A stretch of 64,000 nt of DNA from Hypericum androsaemum (lineage: Eukaryota; Streptophyta; Magnoliopsida; Malpighiales; Hypericaceae): positions 10,160,707-10,224,706 of the forward strand of contig OZ023182.1 in NCBI GenBank assembly GCA_963995505.1, written 5' to 3'. Within the stretch, counting starts at the first letter, position 1. Each line of letters starts with the position of its first letter. A model generated the notes under the pieces. The model was not told where the DNA came from and made no database searches. It saw nothing but the letters and a program-made list of their open reading frames with translations. Positions 1 to 10,283 of the stretch are shown here, piece after piece. The position numbers and the translations under genes are program-made.

Positions 1-1010
1 TATTATTATTCCATAACAAAACGAAATACATTAGGACCTCTTTAATAATTTTCCGGTCTTGAACCTTTTATATAAATTAATACTTTCAATAAAATAACAA
101 GGTAATATTTTTTTTAACGCACTTATATAAATCTATTGGTCCATCAACATTATAAATTTATAATTTCTTAAAACTATATAGATAGTTAAGATAATTTAGC
201 AAAATATGAATCTATTGTTATTTGCTTTTCATTGAAATTTAAATCAAAATAAATTTTGTCTCTAATTTTTCTTCTCGACATTCAAAAACTCTAGTGTGGT
301 GTTCTCAAACTGTAACAACAAATTATGATGGATTTTTCACACTATTATTATTTCTTTTCATGTTACCGGTTCTAATAGTATGTATCATCTTTGGCTTCAT
401 CTTCAGCCGGGTTTTCAATTATGGTTTCGACAATCTCTTCTAAGCGTTAGACCTCTGAACATCTTTTATTTTCACTCGAGTAATCTAATAGGTGATTGAC
501 ATCCATTTTATTGAGATACCAATATCACTAATGGGGTGCGTGTTCAATGATCTCTTTTGTACTCACATAAGGCTTATGTATTTGGTTTTTCATCGTTACT
601 TTCTTGACACCTTTTAGACGGAAACCACTGCATTGTTGAGTACGATTTATGAAACCTTTTCTTTTTATTTATATAGTAGTTCTTGTCAATAAAATACTAA
701 GAATTTGAATCTAGTCATTCAATGTATCGAATAACTAGATTCAAATTCCTAATATATCAGTAGATTGAACATACATTTAATTTTAGTACATTGAACTAGC
801 TTTACATTTCTAGCATTTTATATTCATGCATGTACCTATATAAATAAATTTAAGTTCGCTGAATATAAAATACTTCTTTTAATTAATAAATTATTAATTT
901 ATCGATTAATTAAAATATCTCTAAATTAATAAAATTTTATAATTCTGAAATTATTTATTTAAAGAGGTTCTAATGTAAGTTTTGTGTTTTATTAAAAGAA
1001 AATTTTCATA
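1..1010. mobile_element. Possible TIR element, left edge at or beyond window start
   Basis: The first 45 bases and the stretch around 955-1003 are imperfect inverted copies of each other, sharing the core of an 'acattagaacctcttta' type end. The interior is AT-rich with AT palindromes (about 880-945) and has no convincing coding sequence. This resembles a non-autonomous DNA transposon. The left boundary cannot be fixed because it touches the window start, so target-site duplication cannot be tested. Confidence 0.35.
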
Positions 1011-1557
1011 ATTGATTCACTTTTTTTTAAATTAAAAACACATACTATTAGGAGTTGAGGGATACTCTTGGCTGGACTGGACCGTCTCCCTTCCAAACGT
1101 CCAACCACTCTGCAGTAATTGGATTTCAAGTATTTTGTGTTGTTTGTCTTTTTCAATTCCACAATAGACTCCCCCACAAATGTTTTCCAATAAATTGAGT
1201 AGTCTATTGTGGGTACAAATTATTTGTCTTATAAAATTTTCTCTTGGCAACAAATTTCAGAAAATGTAAACTATTTTTCGGAAAAATAGTTTCATGAAAC
1301 GATGCTCTTTCCGTTTCTTTTCAAATTAGAGTATGACCCGGAAAGAAAGTGAGCACTTAGGAAGCATATGGCAATGTGGATGGGTGTGGCGTGTGGAAGA
1401 AAGAAAACACAAGGAGGGTATGAAAGAAAGAGTAACACTTTGAGTAAAAAGCAAGGAAGATACAAAGGATTCCGTTTTATGAGGTGATATCAGAAGCTAA
1501 GCATATATTCCTGCCCTATGATACATACAATAATACCAGAGCAGGTAATACTACAAC

Positions 1558-1600
1558 TATGGTCTGGTCTGGTCTGGTCTGGTCGGGTCGGGTCGGGTCG
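1558..1600. repeat. Pentanucleotide microsatellite GGTCT/GGTCG
   Basis: A run of GGTCT units changes into GGTCG units, about eight pentamers in all. It lies about 260 bp upstream of the X8 gene start. No function is implied by the sequence. Confidence 0.8.
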
Positions 1601-1748
1601 TGAAACGCAGCGTTTGATCCATCTGCACTGACTGCGGCTTGCCTTGTATGAGACCTTTCTTGGGGTTCACATTTCCGATGGACCAAAGTGAGTGATGAGT
1701 TGCACTGCCCGAGTAGCTAAGGAATCAATCCTCCCTTGCCAACAATCA

Positions 1749-1760
1749 TGTATATATAAT
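1749..1760 (+). promoter_or_regulatory. Probable TATA box of the X8-domain gene
   Basis: TGTATATATAAT lies about 100 bp upstream of the ATG at 1859, a spacing compatible with a short 5' leader. Inference from position only. Confidence 0.45.
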
Positions 1761-1858
1761 AAGCACATGCAGAACCATTAATGCAGAGGCAGTAGAGGCA
1801 CTTGGACTTGGAGGAGGAGGATCTATCACCTGATACAAACTAACTCCTCATTTCAAGA

Positions 1859-3065
1859 ATGACACGAGGAGGAGGATCTCCTACCAGAGTTGCCATCCTT
1901 CTACTTAATCTTATACTTGCTGCTACCTTCTTTAAGCATTCTGGTATTTAATCCATCCACACACTACTAATGTCCATCTCTGCATGTCCAGTTAACTAAT
2001 TTCCATAGCGACATATTAGTTCAATTAGTAGCATAATGGTCATTCGATCTGTGCAGATGCTAGACGAGGAGGAGGAAGATTAATGCATGTGCTTGGGAAA
2101 AAACACTCTCACTACTCCAAGCTTAAGAAAGTGAGGCACTTGGACTTGGCTCCCTTGCTTCTACAGAGGGAGATCATGGATTCCTCCAACACCAGCCCCT
2201 ACGTCAGCTCCCCTCTCACTTTGCCGCCTTACGACTCCCTGGGCCCCACCGTCTCCCTCCCTCCTTACTGCGTCTACCCACCCAACACCCCTCTCCCTCC
2301 TCCCTCCCCTTCCCTTCCAACCCTACCAACGCCTCCCCTTCCCTTCCCGGGCCCACCAGCCTCCTTCCCATCCCCTCCTTCTGGCCCCACCATCGGAGTC
2401 CCACCAGCCTCCTTCCCTTCCCCTCCTTCTGGCCCCACCGTCGGGGTCCCACCAGCCTCCTTCCCTTCCCCTCCTTCCGGGACCATCATCGTAGGAGGCC
2501 CACCAGCCTCCATCCCTTCCCCTCCTTCTGTGCCCGCCATAGGAGGCCCACCGGTCACCATCCCGTTCCCACCACCTTCCGGGCCAACCATAGGTGGCCC
2601 ACCACTGTTCCCTCCTTCCGGGCCTAGCCCGTACGTGTTCCTGCCGCCGATAGTGTACCCGCCGCCAGCGGGGCCCCCTCCGCCAAGGCAGGTATCGACG
2701 ACGACGACGTGGTGCGTGGCGAAGCCCACTGTGCCGGATCCGATCCTGGAAGAGGCCATGAACTACGCGTGTGGGTCGGGGGCGGACTGCGAGCCAATAC
2801 AGGCGAGTGGGCCTTGCTACGCACCCAACACCTACTTCGCGCACGCGTCCTACGCCTTCAATAGTTACTGGCAGAAGACAAGGTCGGCGGGCGGAAGTTG
2901 CTCCTTCGGGGGCGTCGCCATCCTTGTCACCCTTGACCCCAGTGAGTAGTGTGCTCTTCGCTTCATTAATCTTGCATTTTCTTTTATCTTTTAATTAATA
3001 GGGTAATTAATTAATATGCATAATCATGCGCAGGTTATGACGGTTGCCATTTTGTGCACGCTTGA
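1859..3065 (+). CDS. Secreted proline-rich X8 (CBM43) domain protein
   Basis: Three exons (1859-1943, 2057-2941, 3034-3065) with matching phases give 333 aa. Exon 1 encodes a signal peptide: a basic start, then a leucine/isoleucine-rich core. Exon 2 encodes a basic stretch, then about 170 residues of Pro/Ser/Gly-rich repeats (units like PPASFPSPPSGPT), then an X8 domain beginning WCVAKP. Six cysteines fit the X8 pattern. The sixth (YDGCHF) lies in the short exon 3, which is the best support for the last intron, whose donor is GTGAGT. X8/CBM43 domains bind beta-1,3-glucan (callose), so a cell-wall or plasmodesmal role is inferred. The domain is C-terminal and no GPI-anchor tail follows, unlike typical plasmodesmata callose-binding proteins, where X8 comes first. 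Reading only the large exon would lose the signal peptide and the last cysteine. Confidence 0.85.
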
Positions 3066-4180
3066 CGTGTTGTCGTCGACTCGAGGCTCAGCGTCTTTGG
3101 AGGTTTTTTTTTTAATATTTTATTTGTCGAAGTTAATACCAATAGCCCTAGCAATAATTTATTATACACGTTTACATTGGCCTGAGTTTTGTTTCAGTAC
3201 AAAATTTAATATATAATTTCCTTGTAATTAGGCTGGTGTATTGTAAGGGCATTACTTAAAATTGTGAACTACGTATCTCTCTGTCCTCTGTTTCTTTTTA
3301 AGAGTGGTTGGATTGTAGACAGTGATGATGACGCATTCGTTAAATTGCAAAGGAATTTATGTAATGGTAACGGACAATTGCATTAAAATGGACAAGACAA
3401 CAATCGGACTATTGCAACTGCAATACGAAAAGTCAAAACCAATAGAGTACATTAACACGGACGAGACAACAGTTTATTCCAATTTGACACGCCCGCTAAC
3501 CTTAATAAATAAACCAATAAAGAGGAGTGGAATATGTGTTTCTGTGGCGGACAGTGGATGAGAATCGAATTTAAATTATAAAAATTATGATTCGTATTCA
3601 ATTTGTTCAGTGACAAATTTAAATATGAATTGTAAGTCATCGAATTTGAATTAGATTTTTAAGTTTTTTGAATTTAATTTGAAATATTTTGGGTACTAAA
3701 TTAAATAGTCTATATATCCTTAGTTCCGAAGCTTAGATAATTTTCTTATTTTTATGGAGCTATTCATCTAGTCATGTATGTTTGTACTTCCTATTTTTCT
3801 CCTCTTTTTAAATTTGATTATATTTATTATATATTTTTAATACATAATTTGAGAAATTATTTTGCAAATCGAATTCAAATTCTATTTGCCGAATTGACGA
3901 ATTTAAAATATAAACATTTGGATTCGATTTTTCAAAGAACAAGATTCATTTATATCGACTTGAATCATCACTAGGCGGGGATGAGAGGAGTTCCCAAACT
4001 CATAAAGAAGGACATGATGGCAGTTCTAGATCTCTGTCGCTGGTCAAAGACATGTTAACAAGTAGTACGTCAAAAACGAAACCACTTGGTGAGTGAAATT
4101 TGTACGCCAAACGAAACCACTTTGGCAACTCAGAAAGGAGGACAGACAGGATAACTCCCAAGTACCTAACGTTAAGGGAC
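3066..4180. other. Spacer without recognised gene
   Basis: The 3' flank of the X8 gene is followed by AT-rich DNA. Short open frames here (for example 3322-3561) have no recognisable domain, biased composition and no splice context. I see no gene. Confidence 0.6.
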
Positions 4181-5399
4181 ACGTGATCCAGGGGTTTTTT
4201 TATATACCAAAATGGTGTTACAGTTAAAAAGTAATACAAAAATGGAACTAAAGTTTTACGAATATTGCCCCTAATTCTCTTATTATTTCCTAGATTGCTA
4301 TTTTCATCCCTCATGATCGGTTTTGGATTGAGTGGGGACAACATAAAAGTTGTCCATATAGAGGGAATTTCATTTGAACCATCAGATTTCATTAAAAATC
4401 GTGTCTACAGATCTGACAATCATCAAAAACCGTGTCTGTAAGTTCAAAACCTTGATCTATTTCAGTGGGAATAAGTTTTGTCCCCACTGAATCCAACCCC
4501 TTTTGATCTCCTTCAGTGGGACTGAATCTATCTGAACCCGAAATTGATGACTTTTGATGACAAAAATGAGTGATTTAAATTGGTCGAAATTAATGACAAA
4601 AAAAGCTGAAAAATGGTGGTTTAAATAAATTGGGTTTGGATTCAAAGGGGACTACATAAAAATCATCTCCATGGTATGGACTAAATATGAGCCTTTAGAT
4701 TTGATCAAATTCTTTTTTTACAGATCTGATGGTCAGAATCTGTTGAGGGTATTTTCGAGTTTTTATCCATACATACTCATTAGGATTCCACCATTTTCCT
4801 ATATAATCCCATAAAAAAATATCATCTACCTTTTATTCCCTCCTTCCCCGCCGCTCCCCCGCCCCCCATCCACCATTTGGCTTCTTTTTCTCTCTCTCTT
4901 GGTTGTTTGATTCTTTTGTCTCATCAGTGGGAATTAGATTAATATTTTGGCTTGTGGAGTCACTGAAAGGGATTGGCTACCCGTACGGGTTCGATCAGAA
5001 GGGAACCATCGATGGATTAGTATTTTCTTGGATCTGTAAATTCCGAGCAATCTGTTAGGGTTTTTTCTTTCATGTGTAGGAGATGAGATTGTAGAGGCGG
5101 AAGTAGTTGGTGTTGATGACGAGAAATTGAGATTTTGATGCAATAGGTCGCGTAAACCAAAAACCTATCTTATCAATACACAAATGTATAACTCTTTTAT
5201 TTAGTCTTTTTTTTGGGTTTTTTTCGTCAGCTTTTTCGTTGATTATTTGATCCGAAAGAAATGACCCATATGCTGTTTCGACTTTGATTATTGCTGGATT
5301 GGTCGATTTCATGTAGTTCTGATGATTTTGTATTTAAAGATTGGAACTTTATGTTGGTGTTTGGTTGTTGTTTGAACTTAGTGCTTAAAATTCTAGCAA

Positions 5400-5745
5400 A
5401 AATTCATAGATGAATGATGTCAATATTAAAGTAGAATGATACCAATATCCTAGAACGATGATACAAATATTCGAGAAGAATGAAACCAATACATTCAAAT
5501 GGTATACATTTTCACTTATAATGGGATACCAATATTGGAGAAGATGAAAACCAATATCACGGTGGAATGAAACCAATATAATAGTAGAATGAAACCAATA
5601 TAATAGTAGAATGAAACCAATAACATAGAAGATGGAAACCAATATCATAGTAGAATGAAACCAATATTATAGTAGAATGAAACCAATAGCATAGAAAATG
5701 GAAACCAATATCCGAGAAAATAGAAACCAATATTTCCATACTTGT
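5400..5745. repeat. Minisatellite with AAACCAATAT core
   Basis: About a dozen degenerate units of roughly 20-25 bp contain the core aaaccaatat followed by a variable spacer such as aatagtagaatg. The same core forms the minisatellite at about 48740-49160, so the two tracts are related. Confidence 0.8.
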
Positions 5746-6355
5746 ATTTCCATAATTTGTATTATTTTGCTGATATTTTTTTAATTATTATATTTCCAAT
5801 ATTGCCCCTATCCCTTTCAGTGGAGATTACCCATATTCCCACTAAATTTGAACCCGTTTAAATTTAGTTACTGAGAATGTGGTCGAAATTAATGACAAAA
5901 AAAGCTGAAAATGGTGGTTTAAATTTAGTTACTGAGAATGTGGTCGAAATTAATGACTTTATCGGCGCGAAATAAATACCTCAAAAGGCTAGATATTAAA
6001 TTGCCAACATAAAGGGTGGGTTTAAATTGGGAAGAGTGGTTAATTGGAAAGAGAAAAGTTTAAATTGGACTACAATCGAGAAAAATAAATACTCTACCTA
6101 TAATGTCTAATTCATTTATTGAATTAATATTCGCAAAAATAGGTCCGCCTGATTTTTTTAATAAATGAAATAAGTCATCTTAATTAGAGTATTTTTTAGC
6201 TATATCATTCCCAAAAATAGTTCCGTCTTATTTTTTAAATAAATGATGGCTATTTTTAATGATTAAAAAATCTTTTCTCAAACCAATTTAAACCCTTTGG
6301 AGGTATTTATTTCCAGCGTTTTTGTAAGAGAAAAGATAATAAACGGCAACCAATT

Positions 6356-6480
6356 TTGGGAACCATTCATTATGTCGACCAGTATGGCAACAAATTACGC
6401 CATTTAATTACGGCAACAAATTACGCTAATTAATTAAGGCAACCAATTAATTATTGCAACCAATTAATTACAGTTCGACC
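6356..6480. repeat. Degenerate tandem repeat, GGCAACCAATTA type
   Basis: Several imperfect units of about 20-25 bp contain ggcaac(c/a)aatta followed by attacg. They lie within the right part of the 4190-6669 element. Confidence 0.55.
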
Positions 6481-6760
6481 AGAATATGACTTTTTACGTC
6501 GTATTTTGTCGTTTCATAGTTTACGATGAAAAATATCGTATTGTGGTTAAATACGATATAAAAAATCGTATTCTGATCATTCCTGCCGACGTGAATATCA
6601 AATTCGTAAAACTTTAATTTTGAACTCTATTTTTGTATATTTTTTACTGTAATACTATTTTGGTAAAAGACGTGATGCGGATGGCGTGTGTTTTTTTTTG
6701 GGGAAAAAGGATGGTGTAGTATTTGGGTGGGACTGTTTCAGTTTGTCTGTTTCCCTCCAA

Positions 6761-6772
6761 TATATATTTATA
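6761..6772 (+). promoter_or_regulatory. Probable TATA box of the IMPDH gene
   Basis: TATATATTTATA lies about 75-85 bp upstream of the ATG, followed by a CT-rich leader (about 6780-6822), a usual plant core-promoter arrangement. Positional inference. Confidence 0.5.
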
Positions 6773-6844
6773 ACCGATCCCTCCCTCCATCCATCCCCGT
6801 CTCATCTCCGTCTCTCTCTCTTAAACCCTAATTAGCATTGGAAG

Positions 6845-9280
6845 ATGGAAGACGACGGCTTCCCCGCCGACAAGCTTTTCAAGCTGGGCTACTCCTACAC
6901 CTACGATGACGTCATCTTCCTCCCCCACTACATCGACTTCCCCACCGACGCCGTTTCTCTCTCCACCCGCGCCTCCCGCAACATCCCTCTCTCTATCCCC
7001 TGCGTCTCCTCCCCCATGGACACCGTCACCGAAGCCCCCATGGCCGCCTCAATCGCCGCCGCCGGTGGCATCGGCATCATCCACTCCAACACCTCCTCTT
7101 CCCTCCAGGCCTCGATGATACGCTCCGTCAAGTCCCGCCGCGTCCCCGTCCTCTCCGACCCCCTCTTCCTCTCCCCCGACGCCCGCCTCCCCGACCTCCA
7201 ATCCCCCGTTGTCCTCGTCACCGACTCCGGTCAGTTCCCTGGAGTTTGTTTTTGTTTATTGTTGCAATAGTTATCTGATTGTCTTCGAATTATCTTCTTC
7301 CAGGCACTCCACGGGGGAAGCTTCTGGGGTACGTGGCGAGATCGGACTGGCTGGCCCTTCCCAACAAGGACGCCAAGGTCGCTGCTTTCATGCATGCCAC
7401 GTCCCCTGACAAGGTGTGCGTGCCTTGGAGCTCGGAGCTCGAGCAGATTGATGCCCATTTCAAGGAACAGGGGGTTGAGCTAGCGGTGTTGGAGGAAGAC
7501 GGGGGAGAGCTGGTGGATGTGATCACCAAGGAGGACGTGGAGAGGGTCAAAGGGTACCCCAAGCTTGCCAAGGGCACGGTTGGGGCCGATGGCAGGTGGA
7601 TGGTTGGGGCGGCCATTGGGACCCGGGAATCTGACAGGGAGAGGCTCGAGCACTTGGTCAAGGCTGGCATCGACGTGGTGGTCCTGGACAGCTCCCAAGG
7701 GAATTCCATTTACCAGATTGAGATGATCAAGTTCATCAAGGGGACTTACCCCGGCTTGGATGTGGTTGGTGGGAATGTGGTGACAATGAGCCAGGCTCAG
7801 AATCTGATTCAAGCTGGCGTGGATGGGCTCCGCGTTGGGATGGGTTCTGGGTCTATTTGCACCACCCAGGAGGTCTGCGCTGTCGGCCGAGGGCAGGTAA
7901 TGAGGGAAATCCGAGGAAGGACCATAATTTCACAGTTACCTCTCCTTGTTGGTTGATATGGAGTGTCTGGAGTTCTAACCGTTGTCAGTTAAATGATTAC
8001 AGGCTACCGCTGTCTACAAGGTATCATCCATTGCGTCACAAAGTGGTATTCCTGTCATTGCAGACGGTGGTATCTCAAACTCCGGGCACATTGTCAAGGC
8101 TTTAACTCTGGGAGCATCCACTGTAATGATGGGAAGCTTTCTAGCTGGAAGTCTTGAGGCCCCTGGTGCCTACACTCGACTTGCGGTATGGCACTCTTAA
8201 GGAGCTGTTGGCATCCATTTAATTGATTGTGTTTGATTGAATGGTCTACTTAGTACAACTGATGCCGTGTTACTCAGAAATGACAAGATGGACGTTAATG
8301 CATGCCTTCTGTTTCTCTAGACTTTTTTTATGTTTAATCTTGTTGAGACAGGATGCATCTCTTTGTGGTGATCTGAAACATGCTCTAGGTTGACATGATG
8401 TTCCAATAATTTTCTGTTTACAGAATGGCGAGCTGGTAAAAAAATATCGTGGCATGGGTTCCTTGGAAGCAATGACTAAAGGGAGCGATCAAAGATACTT
8501 GGGTGATACGGCTAAGCTAAAGATTGCTCAGGGCGTTGTTGGTGCAGTTAAAGATAAAGGATCCGTACTAAAATTTATACCTTACACCATGCAAGCAGTA
8601 AAGCAAGGATTCCAGGACCTTGGTGCTTCTTCTTTGAAATCTGCTCATGATCTGTTAAATTCAAACACCATAAGACTTGAGGTAAGGTTTTGACTTATTT
8701 TAGTTCCCCCCTTTAGACGTTCTTCTTAAATCAGTGTTTTTCTCTTCTTTCACATTTTCAGACCAATATTTCATCTTTTTAATATACATCACCAGTTCCA
8801 AGTTACCTTTGATAGCACAGCATAAATACGCAATACTATCTTCAAATTCTTTTCAAGTGTTTGGGCTTAAAATTGCTATTCAGCCATTGATATCAAAGGT
8901 TGTAACTTCTTGTCAGTAAAGGGTGATTGTAACTTCTTTCGATATTTTGCGTCTGTTTGCTAGTCCATGAGAACATATTTAGTCATTTTCCGTAGATTTA
9001 AGGATAATCTTCCACTCCCTTTGGATTCTGTGTGCTCCCAGATGATTGTATTTGGTTGGATGTTGAAGTTTTCTGCCAATGGCAATTTTATGTTCTTTGC
9101 AAGTATGTTCTGCGATGGAGAGTTTGCAATAAGCTTTTAGACCAGGTAAAATAGGTCTACCTCTTGTTATTATGGTATGCAATGACCCAATTTGGCTGGA
9201 ACTGTCAGGTGCGAACCGGAGCGGCTCAAGTTGAAGGTGGAGTGCACGGGCTGGTTTCTTATGAGAAGAAGGCCTTTTGA
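6845..9280 (+). CDS. Inosine-5'-monophosphate dehydrogenase
   Basis: Five exons (6845-7229, 7304-7896, 8003-8185, 8424-8681, 9209-9280) join in frame to 496 aa, close to the usual plant length of about 500. The enzyme oxidises IMP to XMP with NAD+, the committed step of guanine nucleotide synthesis, in the cytosol. Visible landmarks are the N-terminal barrel segment ([23 protein letters not shown]), a CBS-type insert around residues 95-225, the catalytic loop [12 protein letters not shown] with its active-site cysteine, [18 protein letters not shown] and a C-terminal [11 protein letters not shown]. All introns are GT-AG. Exon 1 is much richer in GC than later exons. The ATG lies in the context gaagATGG. 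The RlmI-like gene follows on the same strand about 1 kb downstream. Confidence 0.95.
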
Positions 9281-10283
9281 TCTTTAGAATTCATCAACAT
9301 TCTCCGTCACTTCACAGTGGCTGGTTGGAGAGTTGCACATTGACATCCATGCCGATGCCCAAGGGTGGAGTTTTGCAGACTTTCCTCTAAAAGCCTTCCC
9401 GTACGCTAGGAGGTTGTAGATGTCCGAGCATTGTCCACAGGGATGATGGCTCTCACCACCCTTCATTTTATTTACCATCGTCGTAATTTTTCCGAGAGAG
9501 AGAATCGATGTATCAATCAAGCTTCCGAAATGTCATGGAAGATATTGAGCTGGTGCTGGTTGGGTTTTGTATTTCGTGAACTGTGATGCGTGGAATCTCA
9601 TATCAGTCTTAAATAAATTGTTATGTTTTATTGCTTGCACCTCCATGCGGACATGGTGGCATATGATTGGTGCTCAATGGCTTTTCTTTAGTTGACGGAA
9701 AATGACAATTATTCGGATGGTAGAAAGGAGAAATAATATTGATCTTCAGCGAAATAGATGGAACGATGCAAACAATTGGTATAGCAGAACTTGTGTTTTC
9801 TCTTCTCTTCTGTACATGGCTTGTTGCTCTCTTGTTCACATTCAGGTCCCCCCTGCATCATTTAATCGGATTTCGAGTGGCTATAACCTTGGCAAGTCGA
9901 CCATTTAGGTAGGCCAGTTAGACGATTCTTTGCTGTCCAGTGCTTGAGCGTTCCTTGCAACTACCGGCTTGCGAAAGATGGACTGGACAACTTTAATCTC
10001 AAACCATAACAAGATGATGATGATGATGTTACAAAGAGTCTATTCTAGTATGTGATTTCCACGTTGCATTCATTTTCTTACAGTTCCAGGGAGCGTGTCC
10101 AAAAGGCAGGAGAATGAAATGAATGTTGGGTGGGAATGGAATCTCTTCTTTGTCGTGTCCTGCTCCGCATTCGGATAGTTGTCGTCTATTTCTGGATGAC
10201 ACAGATGCATTCCCAATCTATAAGATTTGGTGGGAAAAACAAACCCTCCCTATCCAGAACCGGAAGGAGCAGGGGTGGCCAAG
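9281..10283. other. Spacer / 3' flank of IMPDH and 5' flank of next gene
   Basis: About 1 kb between two same-strand genes. It should contain the IMPDH 3' UTR and the upstream region of the methyltransferase gene. The short open frames have no recognisable domain. Confidence 0.6.

Larger units (their letters stand above)
4190..6669. mobile_element. Non-autonomous TIR element with AACCAATAT minisatellite
   Basis: The segment near 4200-4265 (accaaaatggtgttacag, then aaagttttacgaat) recurs inverted near 6605-6668, giving about 65-bp TIRs. The flanking 9-mers acgtgatcc (4181-4189) and acgtgatgc (6670-6678) match at 8 of 9 positions, as expected for a MULE-type target duplication. The interior holds a minisatellite (about 5400-5745) and a 45-bp direct repeat seen at about 4580-4630 and 5880-5925. 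No transposase is present, so it would have to be mobilised in trans. The element ends 5' of the IMPDH promoter. Confidence 0.5.

Noticed and set aside
2274..2844. Gly- and Arg/Trp-rich minus-strand frames opposite the X8 gene
   Set aside because: Mirror of the proline-rich repeat; no independent start, splice sites or domain.
3322..3561. 79-codon frame downstream of the X8 gene
   Set aside because: No similarity recognised and typical chance composition.
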